Assembly (NCBI GenBank): GCA_025356665.1
Contig: JANXRV010000129.1
Coordinates: 1-64,000 of the forward strand
Length of the DNA stretch: 64,000 nt
Source of the DNA: CAITSH01 sp025356665
GTDB taxonomy: Bacteria; Pseudomonadota; Gammaproteobacteria; Burkholderiales; SG8-39
Direction of reading: 5' to 3'
Positions 41,263-50,466 of the stretch are shown here, in pieces. Within the stretch, counting starts at the first letter, position 1. Each line of letters opens with the position of its first letter. The notes under the pieces were generated by a model. It made no database searches. It was not told the DNA's origin and was given only the letters and a program-made list of their open reading frames with translations. Both the position numbers and the translations under genes were made by a program.

Positions 41263-42924
41263 ATGAGCAAACCCAAGCGCGGCTACGCCGACCTGCACGA
41301 GCATCTGGATGCGCTGCGTGCAAAAGGACTGCTGCACACCATCGACAGGCCGATCGACAAGGATTCGGAACTGCATCCGCTGGTGCGCTGGCAGTTTGTC
41401 GGCGGCATGCCCGAGGGTGAGCGCAAGGCCTTTCTTTTTACCAATGTCGTTGACGGCCGCGGGCGTAACTATACGATGCCCGTGCTGGTGGGTGCCATTG
41501 CCGCGAACCGCGCCATTTATTCAGTCGGCATGGGGGTGCCGCCCGACCAGATCCCGGCCAGATGGGACCATGCCATCGCCCACCCGATCGCCCCGCGCGT
41601 GGTCAAACGCGCCGAGTGCCAGGAGGTGGTGCTCGAGGGCGAGGCGCTCAAGGGTGAAGGCAACGGCCTTGACCGCCTGCCGATCCCGGTTTCGACCCCG
41701 GGCTTTGACGCCGCGCCGACCCTCACCGCGACCAATGTCATCACCTGCGACCCTGAAACCGGGGTGCAGAACATGGGCACTTATCGCGCCGCACTGAAGG
41801 CCTCCGACCGGTTGGTGGTGCGCATGGCGACGCGTATCGGCGGCGCCGGCGGTTACGCCCACTATCTGAAGTACCAGAAAATGGGCATCCAGCGCATGCC
41901 CTGCGCCATCGTGCTCGGCTGCCCGCCCTGTGTCGCCTTTGTCGGGCCGCAAAAAATGCCCATCGGCGTGGATGAATTCACCATCGCCGGTGGCCTCGCC
42001 GGCGCGCCGATCAATGTGGTCAAAGCCAGAACTGTCGATCTGCTGGTTCCGGCCGAAGCGGAGATTGTCATCGAGGGTTTTATCGACACCGAGTATTGCG
42101 AACCCGAGGCGCCGTTTGGCGAATCACACGGCCATATCGCGCTCGAGGAATTCAACATGCCGATGACGGTGACGGCCATCACCCACCGGCGCCAGCCGAT
42201 AGTGCTGTCTTACATCAGCCAGGTGACGCCCTCCGAGTCGAGCGTGATGAAGCGCGTCGCGTATGAACCGCTGTTCCTGTCGCATCTGCGCGACGTGCTG
42301 GGTATACAAGGGGTAAAGCGGGTTTCCCTACACGAGCCGCTGACCAATTTGCGCCGCGTGATGATGATCAGCTTCGACAAAGACGCGCCGCGCAGTGAAA
42401 TCTGGCGCGGCCTCTACGGCGCGGCCAACTTCAAAAGCGATAGCGGCAAGATCTGCATCGCGGTGAATGAAGACATCAACCCGGACAATGCCGACGCGCT
42501 CTTGTGGGCGATCTCCTATCGCGCCAATCCGGTTGAAGACGTGCAGATTCTTCCCCATCGCAGCCTTGGCCACGGCCCGGTGCGCGAGGGTGGCAAGAAG
42601 GAGGATTCGTCGCTGCTCATCGACGCCACCATCAAGCAGCCGATGCCGCCGCTGGCCCTGCCGAAAAAACAATACATGGAGCGGGCGCGCGAACTATGGG
42701 TCGAACTCGGCCTGCCCGCGTTGCGGCCGCAGCCACCCTGGCATGGCGACACGTCGGGCGACTGGCTACCCGAATGGGATGCGGCGGCGAAACGAACAGT
42801 GCTCGGCCGCTACCTTGAGAATGGCATCATCAGCCAAACGCAGCGCAGGAAGGGCGTCAAACCCGAGACCAAATTCCGGCCCGATGCGGCCGGCGCAAAA
42901 GACGGCGAGCCGGGCGCCGGCTGA
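41263..42924 (+). CDS. UbiD-family decarboxylase
   Basis: A 553-residue UbiD paralogue of the protein at 38067. GYADLHEHLDALRAKGLLHT opens it, EPEAPFGESHGHIALEEFN and QVTPSESSVMKRVAYEP follow, and the Cys-Pro-Pro-Cys stretch GCPPCVAFVGPQK matches in both. It has no basic tails. ATG 41263 is the likely start; a TTG at 41233 is possible. It is divergent from the TctC-UbiD pair, so two decarboxylases of similar type bracket one binding protein. Substrate unknown. Confidence 0.92.
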   Translation: MSKPKRGYADLHEHLDALRAKGLLHTIDRPIDKDSELHPLVRWQFVGGMPEGERKAFLFTNVVDGRGRNYTMPVLVGAIAANRAIYSVGMGVPPDQIPARWDHAIAHPIAPRVVKRAECQEVVLEGEALKGEGNGLDRLPIPVSTPGFDAAPTLTATNVITCDPETGVQNMGTYRAALKASDRLVVRMATRIGGAGGYAHYLKYQKMGIQRMPCAIVLGCPPCVAFVGPQKMPIGVDEFTIAGGLAGAPINVVKARTVDLLVPAEAEIVIEGFIDTEYCEPEAPFGESHGHIALEEFNMPMTVTAITHRRQPIVLSYISQVTPSESSVMKRVAYEPLFLSHLRDVLGIQGVKRVSLHEPLTNLRRVMMISFDKDAPRSEIWRGLYGAANFKSDSGKICIAVNEDINPDNADALLWAISYRANPVEDVQILPHRSLGHGPVREGGKKEDSSLLIDATIKQPMPPLALPKKQYMERARELWVELGLPALRPQPPWHGDTSGDWLPEWDAAAKRTVLGRYLENGIISQTQRRKGVKPETKFRPDAAGAKDGEPGAG

Positions 42925-42997
42925 CGGGGTCTTGTCTGCGCCGGGCTTGTATCTACAGACCGCCCCAAAATGCCTGATCAGATGCTCCGCGCGCCCG

Positions 42998-44302
42998 CTA
43001 ATCGACCGGGGTCGAGCGGTATCGGTCCACTTCGATCGGCGACACCATGCCGGCGCGATTGCCCCAGCTGTTGCGCATGTAGGAGACCACGGCCGCGACC
43101 TGGGCATCATCGAGGCTGATGCGAAAAGGCGGCATGCCGTAGGGGCGCGGGTTGGCGGCGGTGCCCGGCGCGAAGCCGCCGTTGAGCACGATGCGGATCG
43201 CATTCACCGCCGAGTCCATGGTGATGGCGCGGTTGCCCGCAAGGGGCGGGTAGGCCGGCGCGATGCCGCGGCCGTCGGGCGCATGGCAGTGGGCGCAGCG
43301 CTCGCCGTACAATTTTTTACCCAAAGCCATGATCGACTTGATGTCCTGCCCAGACACGTGAGGCACCGCGCTCGCGCGCGCCGCGCGCGTCTGCGGCAGT
43401 GCCTTAAGGTAAAGCGCCATCGCCCGCAGGTCGGCATCATCAAGGTGTTGCAGGCTGTTATAGACCACGCCCGCCATCGGTCCGAAGACCGCGCCGCGGG
43501 CCGAATTGCCCTCGCGCAGCAGCGCCACGATGTCATGCGCCTGCCAGTTGCCAAGCCCGGCCTCGGTGTCGGCCGCGAGCGCGGGCGCGTACCAGTCGAG
43601 CATCGGGATCATGCCGCCGGCAAGATCGGCCTTGGGGTCGGGGTCGGTGCCGCCGAGCGCGTCGCGACTGGTGTGGCAGGCGCTGCAATGGCCCAGCCCC
43701 TGCACCAGGTAGGCGCCGCGATTCCATTGCACGCCCTGCTGCGTATCCGGCTGATACACGCCGGCCTTGAAGTAAAGTGCGCGCCATCCTGCAAGCAGCA
43801 GCCGGCTGTTGTACGGAAAACGCAGTTCATGTTCGCGGTTGGCCTGCCGTGCCGGGGGCAGCGATGCAATGTAGGCGAACAGCGCGTCGCTGTCGCTGCG
43901 CGTGACACGGGTGGTGTTCGGATAGGGGAAGGCCGGATAGAGCGCACGGCCGTCGCGCGAGCGACCGTGATGCAGCGCGCGCCAAAAATCGTCGCGACTC
44001 CACGCTCCCAGGCCGGTGGCCTTGTCGGCTGTGAGGTTGGAGGCGTAGACGGTGCCAAACGGTGTGCGAATGCCGCGGCCGCCGGCATAGGCCGCACCGC
44101 CGCGTTCAGTGTGGCAGCCGGCGCAATTGCCGGCGAGGGCGAGGTAGCGGCCGCGCACGATCTGCGTCGGCGCATCTTCAGGCGCCGGCGGGGCGAGCGC
44201 CTCATCGTCGCGATCGGGCAGCAGCGACAGCACCAGCAAGGCGGCAAAAGCCAGTGCGCACAACGCAAGTCCACCCAGCAGCAAGCGCTTGAAGGCGCGC
44301 AT
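42998..44302 (-). CDS. triheme cytochrome c, dehydrogenase-associated type
   Basis: A 434-residue membrane-anchored protein. A leader helix (LLLGGLALCALAFAALLVLSLL) precedes three CxxCH heme sites at residues 60-64 (CAGCH), 206-210 (CSACH) and 336-340 (CAHCH). The layout matches the cytochrome c subunit of periplasmic alcohol, aldehyde or gluconate dehydrogenases, which pass electrons to the respiratory chain. ATG 44302 overlaps the stop of the preceding diheme gene (ATGA). The partner dehydrogenase is probably not local unless it is the Gfo/Idh-like protein. Confidence 0.9.
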   Translation of the reverse strand: MRAFKRLLLGGLALCALAFAALLVLSLLPDRDDEALAPPAPEDAPTQIVRGRYLALAGNCAGCHTERGGAAYAGGRGIRTPFGTVYASNLTADKATGLGAWSRDDFWRALHHGRSRDGRALYPAFPYPNTTRVTRSDSDALFAYIASLPPARQANREHELRFPYNSRLLLAGWRALYFKAGVYQPDTQQGVQWNRGAYLVQGLGHCSACHTSRDALGGTDPDPKADLAGGMIPMLDWYAPALAADTEAGLGNWQAHDIVALLREGNSARGAVFGPMAGVVYNSLQHLDDADLRAMALYLKALPQTRAARASAVPHVSGQDIKSIMALGKKLYGERCAHCHAPDGRGIAPAYPPLAGNRAITMDSAVNAIRIVLNGGFAPGTAANPRPYGMPPFRISLDDAQVAAVVSYMRNSWGNRAGMVSPIEVDRYRSTPVD

Positions 44303-45021
44303 CAGCGCAGCCCGCCGCACGCCAGCGGCGGTTTTTTCGATGATCGCGCCGCTGGTGCCAACGCGGCGGGCACCGCTTGCGAAGCCAGCCAGGCCGTCGC
44401 GGCGGCAATGTCATCGGCCGACAGGCGCGACGCCACTTCGGCCATGCAGTCGGGCGTGGCGGCACGGCGCGACTTGTTCTTCCACGCACCCAGTTGCGCG
44501 ACGAGGTAATCGCGCGGCAGCCCGAGCAGTCCGGGCATCGCCGGCGCGAAGCCGGTCAGCGCATCGCCATGGCAGGCGGCACAGGCGGGCAAATCGCGCG
44601 CGGCATCGCCTTGCGTCGCCAGCAGCCTGCCGCGCGCCAACTGCGCCGGCGCCGCCGCCACCGGCGCAGGCGCGGCATAGGGCGGATTGAGCGCGGCAAA
44701 GTGCTGCGCGATTTCGCGCAAATATGCCTCGGGCAGGTTGTCGACAAGATAAGTCATCATCGGATTGACGCGCTTGCCGTCACGAAAATTCACCAACTGG
44801 TTGTACAGGTAAGCGGCCGGCTTGCCGGCGATGCGCGGGAAATAACCCTCGGCCGTCGCGCGGCCCTCCTCGCCGTGGCAGGCGACACAGGCAAGCACGC
44901 GCTCGGCCATGGTGTCGGGCACGCGCCGCGGCGTGGCATCGGCGGCCAGCGCCCCGGGCAGCAGGGTGCCGGGCAGCACGGCCGCTAGCATGGCAATGCA
45001 GGCGACACGTGCCCATGTCAT
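44302..45021 (-). CDS. diheme cytochrome c
   Basis: A 239-residue exported cytochrome with signal peptide ending GALAAD and two heme sites, CVACHGEEG (about residue 45) and CAACHGD (about 147). The two-domain layout resembles cytochrome c4. A longer start at 45039 adds MRRRAA. It overlaps the triheme gene by the ATGA junction and is 20 bp (or 2 bp for the longer start) downstream of the oxidoreductase gene, so all three form one operon. Confidence 0.88.
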   Translation of the reverse strand: MTWARVACIAMLAAVLPGTLLPGALAADATPRRVPDTMAERVLACVACHGEEGRATAEGYFPRIAGKPAAYLYNQLVNFRDGKRVNPMMTYLVDNLPEAYLREIAQHFAALNPPYAAPAPVAAAPAQLARGRLLATQGDAARDLPACAACHGDALTGFAPAMPGLLGLPRDYLVAQLGAWKNKSRRAATPDCMAEVASRLSADDIAAATAWLASQAVPAALAPAARSSKKPPLACGGLR

Positions 45022-45041
45022 GGCCGCGCGCCGGCGCATGC

Positions 45042-46331
45042 TCAGGCCCGCCGCGCGAGCGCCAGGGCCTGGGTTGTGGTGAAGTACTTGGCCAGCATAT
45101 TGGGCACCTCGCAGGCCGGCATGGCGCCCGCCTTGAGATAGCCGAGGAATTCTTCGGCAACCTGCCCGAAGTGCGCCTCGTGCCCGATGTGATACGAAGG
45201 GGGAACGGTGACCTCAAAGCCGGCACCGGACTGCCGCATGCCTATGCCGGGGTAGGCCGCCTCGACGCGAATGAGCGCAGCTTCGCAAGCGGAAGCAAAA
45301 GTCTTCGCGTCCGCGCCGTTTGACGGCTCGATGTAGAGCGCCGGCTGGTAGTTCTGTTCTTTACCCTGACGGATGACCAGGTTCGACTTGCTGCCGCGCA
45401 TGATGGAAAAATGCGTGTCGGCGCTGCCCGGCGGCGCCTCGAAATTCCACAACACCGACACCTTTGCGTGCACGCCGCGGATGCGATAGGTGAATTCGCC
45501 GTTGGCATAGACATGCAGCAAGCCGTCCGCCTGTACGTCTTTTTCCAGGTAAGCGGGCCAGCGCTTGAGCTGTGTGACCTTCTCGAATTGCGCCAGGGAG
45601 ATTGCAGTCGGCCAGCGCCGCGCGCCGAGCATTTCGATATCGGTCCGGTAGTCGATGATCTGGCCGGGAAAGCATTCCCACTGCACCAGGTCGACGAGGT
45701 GCGTGGTGACATCAACGATGCCCTCGCCCTGCTGCGCCACGTCAAAGCACCAGCCCGGGCGCTTGAGCGGCGCACCCGAAACGATTTTTGAGAAGTGATG
45801 CACGCTTTCCTTGGTCACGGCCGGATTGGCGGCGTCGCCCTGCTGCAGCGTGCCAAACACCGCCGGCAGCATGGAGAACGCCTTTTGCAGCAAGGTGGTG
45901 ATCTCGTGCCGCTCGGTCATGATGTCGTAAAGGAGCGCGCCGTTTTTTGCCGCGACGGCGAAGGTCTTTTCCAGCTGTGCAAAGCCGGTGGCGTCGATGA
46001 CCATGGGCTTGTCGGCAAGCACATGGGTGCCGGCGGCTATGAGCTTTTCCAGGTACTCGGTCTTGCGGCGGTTGTTACCACAGATCACCACCATGTCGCC
46101 GGCCTTGTCGCGCATGCAGCGCTCAAGGAAATCGGCGTCGGTGCAAAGTTCGGTCACCCAGCGCGTGGGCTTGTCGGCGCGCGCGTTGAACAGGGCGATT
46201 TTGGCCAGGTAATCCTGCAGGTCCGGCCCCTGCGGCGCATAGACATGCACCGTCGGATCGACATCTTCATACATGTTCTTTTGCAGCAGCGCGGCATGAA
46301 AATGGCCGGGGTCGAGGATGCTCAGTTTCAT
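45042..46331 (-). CDS. Gfo/Idh/MocA-like oxidoreductase
   Basis: A 429-residue dehydrogenase-like protein. It opens KLSILDPGHFHAALLQKNMY, with GDMVVICGNNRRKTEYLEKL and GTHVLADKPMVID, the EKP-type cofactor region of the family (Asp-Lys-Pro here). A C-terminal putative oxidoreductase domain follows (about 200-429). It has no signal peptide, in contrast to the two cytochromes encoded after it, so direct electron transfer to them would need another partner. ATG 46331 is chosen over 46376 from the conserved start. Confidence 0.86.
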   Translation of the reverse strand: MKLSILDPGHFHAALLQKNMYEDVDPTVHVYAPQGPDLQDYLAKIALFNARADKPTRWVTELCTDADFLERCMRDKAGDMVVICGNNRRKTEYLEKLIAAGTHVLADKPMVIDATGFAQLEKTFAVAAKNGALLYDIMTERHEITTLLQKAFSMLPAVFGTLQQGDAANPAVTKESVHHFSKIVSGAPLKRPGWCFDVAQQGEGIVDVTTHLVDLVQWECFPGQIIDYRTDIEMLGARRWPTAISLAQFEKVTQLKRWPAYLEKDVQADGLLHVYANGEFTYRIRGVHAKVSVLWNFEAPPGSADTHFSIMRGSKSNLVIRQGKEQNYQPALYIEPSNGADAKTFASACEAALIRVEAAYPGIGMRQSGAGFEVTVPPSYHIGHEAHFGQVAEEFLGYLKAGAMPACEVPNMLAKYFTTTQALALARRA

Positions 46332-46410
46332 TTCGGTTCCTGTGAAAGTTTCCAACCCGCTACGCCAATACCGCAATATAGATGGGCAAGCTCAGTCCGG
46401 GCCGATTGGC

Positions 46411-46623
46411 TCAGATTGGCGCAAAGCGCGGCATCGTGACGCCGTCGACGACCACGTTCTCGACAAACATCGCCAGGGGCCGCACCCACAGCCTGCCTTC
46501 ACCGTAAAGCGGACGGTAGACGACCATGGCTTCGTGCGTTTCGGAATGAATGGCGACGTCGATCACTTCGTACTCGCCGCCCTTGTAATGACGGTATTTC
46601 CCCGCCAGATTCGCTGTACTCAT
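46411..46623 (-). CDS. DUF1653-family protein
   Basis: A 70-residue protein: GKYRHYKGGEYEVIDVAIHS, then VVYRPLYGEGRLWVRPLAMF, the single-domain DUF1653 pattern, a small beta-rich protein of unknown function. ATG 46623 is the family-consistent start; the open frame further upstream overlaps the FmdB gene and is noise. It follows the FmdB-type gene by 40 bp. Confidence 0.88.
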   Translation of the reverse strand: MSTANLAGKYRHYKGGEYEVIDVAIHSETHEAMVVYRPLYGEGRLWVRPLAMFVENVVVDGVTMPRFAPI

Positions 46624-46663
46624 GTGATTTTTACGCGTGATCGCGGCGGGCCACTGCGCGCGC

Positions 46664-46948
46664 TCAGGTCTTGTTACGGTAAATGACCGCGGGGCCTTCG
46701 CTGCCCGCGGTGCGCTCATAAACGCCGTTCTCGGCCTTCTGGTAGCGCGTGAACCCGGAGCGCTTGATGGCAGCCTCGGAAGTGGAATATTTTCCGCCCA
46801 GCGCGACGCGGCTGATCTGGCGCTCGCAAGCCTGGCCACAGGCCGGGCATTGCGTCAGTTTGTCGTCGGCGATGCGCTGCATCACCTCGAACCCGCCCTT
46901 GCACTGTTCGCAATGGCCGGCGGTGGGGGCGTATTCGTAAAGAGGCAT
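46664..46948 (-). CDS. FmdB-family zinc-ribbon protein
   Basis: A 94-residue protein starting MPLYEY and carrying a zinc ribbon: Cys13 and Cys16 (HCEQCKG) with Cys34 and Cys37 (CPACG). FmdB proteins are small putative regulators or folding factors of unclear role. The C-terminal part is polar. It probably shares a transcript with the DUF1653 gene. Confidence 0.9.
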   Translation of the reverse strand: MPLYEYAPTAGHCEQCKGGFEVMQRIADDKLTQCPACGQACERQISRVALGGKYSTSEAAIKRSGFTRYQKAENGVYERTAGSEGPAVIYRNKT

Positions 46949-47013
46949 GGGTGCATTTTACCGCGCCAAGCCCGTCCACCCCAAAAACCGCGCGGCTTTT
47001 TGGCTGAGCGCTG

Positions 47014-47778
47014 CTAGGGCATGATCTGGCCGCCGTTCACCTCAATCACCTGTCCGGTCACAAAACTGCTCATCGTTTCCGAGGCGAGGTAGAGCATGGT
47101 TCCGGCACACTCACTGGCGCTGCCGATGCGCTTTTGCGGGATCGCGGCACGCGATGCCTCAAGGGCCTCAGGCGGGGTAAAGCCCGCATGGAAAGGCGTC
47201 ATGATCACGCCCGGAGAGACGGCGTTGACGCGAATGCCATCGGCGGCGAGTTCCTTCGCCCAGCCATGCGTCGCGCTGGATATAAACCCCTTGGTCGCCG
47301 CATAGATCACCGAACCGACGCCACCGCCGTGGCGGGCGGCGCTGGAACCGACATTGATGATGCAACCGCCGCCCCCTTGCAGGCGCATCGCCCGCACCGC
47401 CTCGCGCACAAAGTGCGCGACCTGCCTGACGTTGAGCGCAAGGATGGCATCAAGGTAGGCATCGTCATAATCGGCCACCTTGACGCGCGCGACCAGCCCA
47501 CCGGCGTTGTTGACCAGGACATCGATGCGTCCGAACGCGTCCACGGTCTGCGCCACGATGCGGCGCGGCACGCCCGCGGCCGTCACATCCCCGTCCAGCA
47601 CGAGGGCATCACCACCGCCAATACGTACATCAGTCGCCACAGCTTCGGCACGTTCCAGACCGGTATGGCAATGGATCGCCACCCGGCAGCCGGCAGCGCC
47701 AAAGGCCCGCGCAGCAGCCGCGCCAATGCCGCTGCTCGCGCCGGTGACCAAAACCACCTTTCCCTTCAAATCAGACAT
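47014..47778 (-). CDS. SDR-family oxidoreductase
   Basis: A 254-residue short-chain dehydrogenase. KVVLVTGASSGIGAAAARAF is the cofactor loop, VDVLVNNAGG-type NNAG is present, and the active site is YAATKGFISSATHGWAKEL. VIEVNGGQ closes it. ATG 47778 gives the usual start (MSDLKGK); ATG 47805 is possible. It is the last gene of the long block that begins with the Liv transporter. Substrate unknown. Confidence 0.88.
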   Translation of the reverse strand: MSDLKGKVVLVTGASSGIGAAAARAFGAAGCRVAIHCHTGLERAEAVATDVRIGGGDALVLDGDVTAAGVPRRIVAQTVDAFGRIDVLVNNAGGLVARVKVADYDDAYLDAILALNVRQVAHFVREAVRAMRLQGGGGCIINVGSSAARHGGGVGSVIYAATKGFISSATHGWAKELAADGIRVNAVSPGVIMTPFHAGFTPPEALEASRAAIPQKRIGSASECAGTMLYLASETMSSFVTGQVIEVNGGQIMP

Positions 47779-47813
47779 CGGTGGCAATGCCACGGCCGTC
47801 GGCATGGCTGCGC

Positions 47814-48551
47814 CTAGGCGCCGTAGCGCATACGCACGCCCACAACCTGGCCGGTCATGAATGCGCCTGCGGTTCCGGCGAGAAACAGCACCGTCTCGGC
47901 GATCTCCTCGGGCGTGCTGTAACTGCCGAGCACGTCGAGTGCCATTTTCTCCTGCCATTGCACCACCGCGGCGCGTGCCAGCGGCGTATCGGTGACGCCG
48001 GGGTTAAGGGCATTGACCGTGACGCCATATTTGCCCATGGTCAGCGCAAGACTCTTGGTGAGCGCGATCATGCCGCCCTTTGACGCGGCATAGTGCGCGT
48101 AATCGATACTGCCGTAGACCCCGCGGTCCGAGGTGACCAGGATCATCGTCCCGGCCTTTTGCGCCGCCATCACGCGTCCGACATCACGCGTGATGTAAAA
48201 AGTGCCGTCAAGGTTGACCCGCAACACGGCGCGCCAGTCCTCGTCCTGCATTTCCAAAAAAGGCTTGCGCGGGCAGATGCCGGCGGCATGCATGAGAACA
48301 TCGATGCGGCCGTACTCGGCCTGCGTACGCGAGACCAAACTGGCGACCGCGGCAGAGTCACCCACATCACATGCCGCCGCCATGGCTATGCCGCCAGCCG
48401 CCACGATTTGCGCCGCTGCAGAAACAGCCCCCGCCTCGTCGCGGTCCGCCACCACCACCTTCGCCCCGTTCGCGCCCAGCAGCAGCGCCGAAGCGCGGCC
48501 CATGCCCGATGCACCACCCGTGACAATCGCCACCTTGCCTTTGACGCTCAT
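47814..48551 (-). CDS. SDR-family oxidoreductase
   Basis: A 245-residue short-chain dehydrogenase: VAIVTGGASGMGRASALLL, VVVADRDEA (Asp, NAD-type), DVLMHAAGICPRK in place of NNAG, and active site YAASKGGMIALTKSLAL. It is three bases downstream of a TctC gene and followed by another SDR, so consecutive oxidation steps in one pathway are likely. Confidence 0.9.
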   Translation of the reverse strand: MSVKGKVAIVTGGASGMGRASALLLGANGAKVVVADRDEAGAVSAAAQIVAAGGIAMAAACDVGDSAAVASLVSRTQAEYGRIDVLMHAAGICPRKPFLEMQDEDWRAVLRVNLDGTFYITRDVGRVMAAQKAGTMILVTSDRGVYGSIDYAHYAASKGGMIALTKSLALTMGKYGVTVNALNPGVTDTPLARAAVVQWQEKMALDVLGSYSTPEEIAETVLFLAGTAGAFMTGQVVGVRMRYGA

Positions 48552-48554
48552 GCC

Positions 48555-49514
48555 CTACTCCCTTTCCACACCGGCTTTTTTCAAGACCTCAGCCCACTTG
48601 GTCACCTGCTCGCGTTGGAACGCGCCGAGTTCTTCGGGCGTGGTGACAAAGCCCTGCATACCCTGGCGCTCCATGTAAGTCTCAAATTCCGGCGAACGGA
48701 TCACATCGGCAAAAGCCTTGTTGAGTTTGGCTACGGCATCACCCGGCGTTCCAGCCGGCGCGAAGGCGGCGACCCAGCCGTTGAGTTCGTAGCCGGGCAG
48801 GGTCTCGGCCACTGTCGGGACGTTGGGCAGCGCCTTGAGGCGGGTTTTCGAAGTCACCGCAAGCGCGCGCAGGGCGCCGGCACGAATCTGGTCGTTGACG
48901 ATAAAGTAATCAACCGCAAGAAAGTCGATGCGGCCGCCAAGCAGGTCGACCACCGCCGCCGGCGGTGACTTGTAGGAAATTTCGGCCGCGGTGAATCCAC
49001 CGATGCTTTTCATCAGCGATGCATTGGCGAGGCCGCCGGTGTTGCCGGCGCCAAAATTGAGCTTGCCCGGATTGTCCTTGCCGTACTGGATCAGCTCCTT
49101 GAGGTTTTGCACGGGCAGGGACGCGCGCACAACGAACACATGCGGATTCGTTGTGAGCCCGGTGATGGGGGCAAAGTCCTTGACCGGGTCATACCCCAGA
49201 TTCTTGTAAAGATACTGATTGGCGGCGTGCGCCGAGTTGGACGAGATGATGATCGTGTAGCCATCCTTGGGCGATCCCACCACCTCGCGGGCCGCGATCA
49301 ATCCGTTGGCCCCCGGTTTATTGTCGACGATGAAAGTGGTGCCGAGGCTCTTGCCGGCCTTGTCGACCAGAAGGCGCGTGATGGTGTCGGTTGCCGAACC
49401 CGGACCGAATGGCACGACAATGCGAATCGGTTTGGACGGAAAGGCCTGCCCCATCGCCGCAAACGACACGGCGCAAAACGATGACAACAGCAGATGCAGA
49501 AAACACTTGATCAT
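48555..49514 (-). CDS. Bug/TctC-family periplasmic solute-binding protein
   Basis: A 319-residue exported binding protein with signal MIKCFLHLLLSSFCAVSFAA. FPSKPIRIVVPFGPGSATD, NKPGANGLIAA and DGYTIIISS are canonical. AAGGAGGCGGTC gives a strong ribosome-binding site for ATG 49514. It is embedded in a catabolic block that already has its own Liv transporter, so a second uptake route or a sensing role is possible. Confidence 0.93.
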   Translation of the reverse strand: MIKCFLHLLLSSFCAVSFAAMGQAFPSKPIRIVVPFGPGSATDTITRLLVDKAGKSLGTTFIVDNKPGANGLIAAREVVGSPKDGYTIIISSNSAHAANQYLYKNLGYDPVKDFAPITGLTTNPHVFVVRASLPVQNLKELIQYGKDNPGKLNFGAGNTGGLANASLMKSIGGFTAAEISYKSPPAAVVDLLGGRIDFLAVDYFIVNDQIRAGALRALAVTSKTRLKALPNVPTVAETLPGYELNGWVAAFAPAGTPGDAVAKLNKAFADVIRSPEFETYMERQGMQGFVTTPEELGAFQREQVTKWAEVLKKAGVERE

Positions 49515-49546
49515 GACCGCCTCCTTGTGGGTGCTTTTCGCACCCG

Positions 49547-50359
49547 TTATTGTGTGGATGTTGTGGAAAACGTCGCCTCTGCCGAACCGAAGCCGGCAAA
49601 CTCCGCCGTCACAGGTTCGTCGGGGGCCACTTCAAAGAATCCGCTGAACGAGCCTGTCACAAGAAGATCGCCTGCACGCATACCGCCGCGATGGCGCATC
49701 TCGTTGGCAAGCACAACACAGGGAAGGAAGGGGTCGGAAAATGCGTGCCCGCCCGTCGACTCGACAATCACCCGCGATGGTGTGCGCATGCTCATCTTGA
49801 TTGCGGCAAAATCAAAGTCCTGCCAGTCGTCGCGGCCCTCCGCGGTGATATAGGCGCCGGTGGTGTTGTTGTCGGCCATCGCCTCGAGACGGGTTTTCGG
49901 GTTGTCGATGATCTGGCGAATCGAGCGCAGGCTGGTGTCAAAACGTGAGTCGATGATTTCCAGCGACGCGCAGGCGCTGAGCATCCGGGCAAGCTCTTCG
50001 GCGCGATAGGCCTTGGCACGCGCGGGAAGATCCTGCTTCAGGCGGAAGGAAATCTCCGGTTCGATGCGCAGCGCCGGAGTGAGCGCAAGCGGCACGCGCG
50101 CCGGACTCTTGAACAAGCGCGAGTTAAAGAGCGGACAAATCATCGGCACCTGACGCGGACTAAATACAAACCCGATTTTCCAGCCGCCTATGGTCTCGCC
50201 ATCCTCCCTCACCAGAATGTCGGTGACGGCATCGACAATGGCGTTGACATCGCGCGTATGCGCGGGTCGGCAGGCTTCGGGCAGTTCGCGGATTGGCTTG
50301 CCGCTGCGGCGGGCCTCGACAAAAAGTTGCGCGGCACGAATTACGTCAGATGCTTCCAC
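49547..50359 (-). CDS. 2-keto-4-pentenoate hydratase-like protein (MhpD/FAH family)
   Basis: A 270-residue protein of the MhpD-type branch of the fumarylacetoacetate hydrolase superfamily: ETIGGWKIGFVFSPRQVPM, then LALTPALRIEPEISFRL, then GDLLVTGSFSGFFEVAPDE. Known members hydrate 2-hydroxypenta-2,4-dienoate or decarboxylate related oxo-acids. It fits the lower part of an aromatic meta-cleavage route. It is 32 bp upstream of the TctC gene, likely co-transcribed. Confidence 0.88.
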   Translation of the reverse strand: MEASDVIRAAQLFVEARRSGKPIRELPEACRPAHTRDVNAIVDAVTDILVREDGETIGGWKIGFVFSPRQVPMICPLFNSRLFKSPARVPLALTPALRIEPEISFRLKQDLPARAKAYRAEELARMLSACASLEIIDSRFDTSLRSIRQIIDNPKTRLEAMADNNTTGAYITAEGRDDWQDFDFAAIKMSMRTPSRVIVESTGGHAFSDPFLPCVVLANEMRHRGGMRAGDLLVTGSFSGFFEVAPDEPVTAEFAGFGSAEATFSTTSTQ

Positions 50360-50466
50360 AGCTTCCTCACTTTACGATACCGCTCAAGGCGCGGCTTATT
50401 GGTTTGCACATCTCCGGCGCGGGGCGCGCGGAGCTTGAATGAAAAGTATAGACCGTCTGTCGCTAC

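Noticed and set aside
42467..44509. 680-residue plus-strand frame
   Set aside because: It crosses the UbiD 3' end and is antisense to the triheme cytochrome; no family support.
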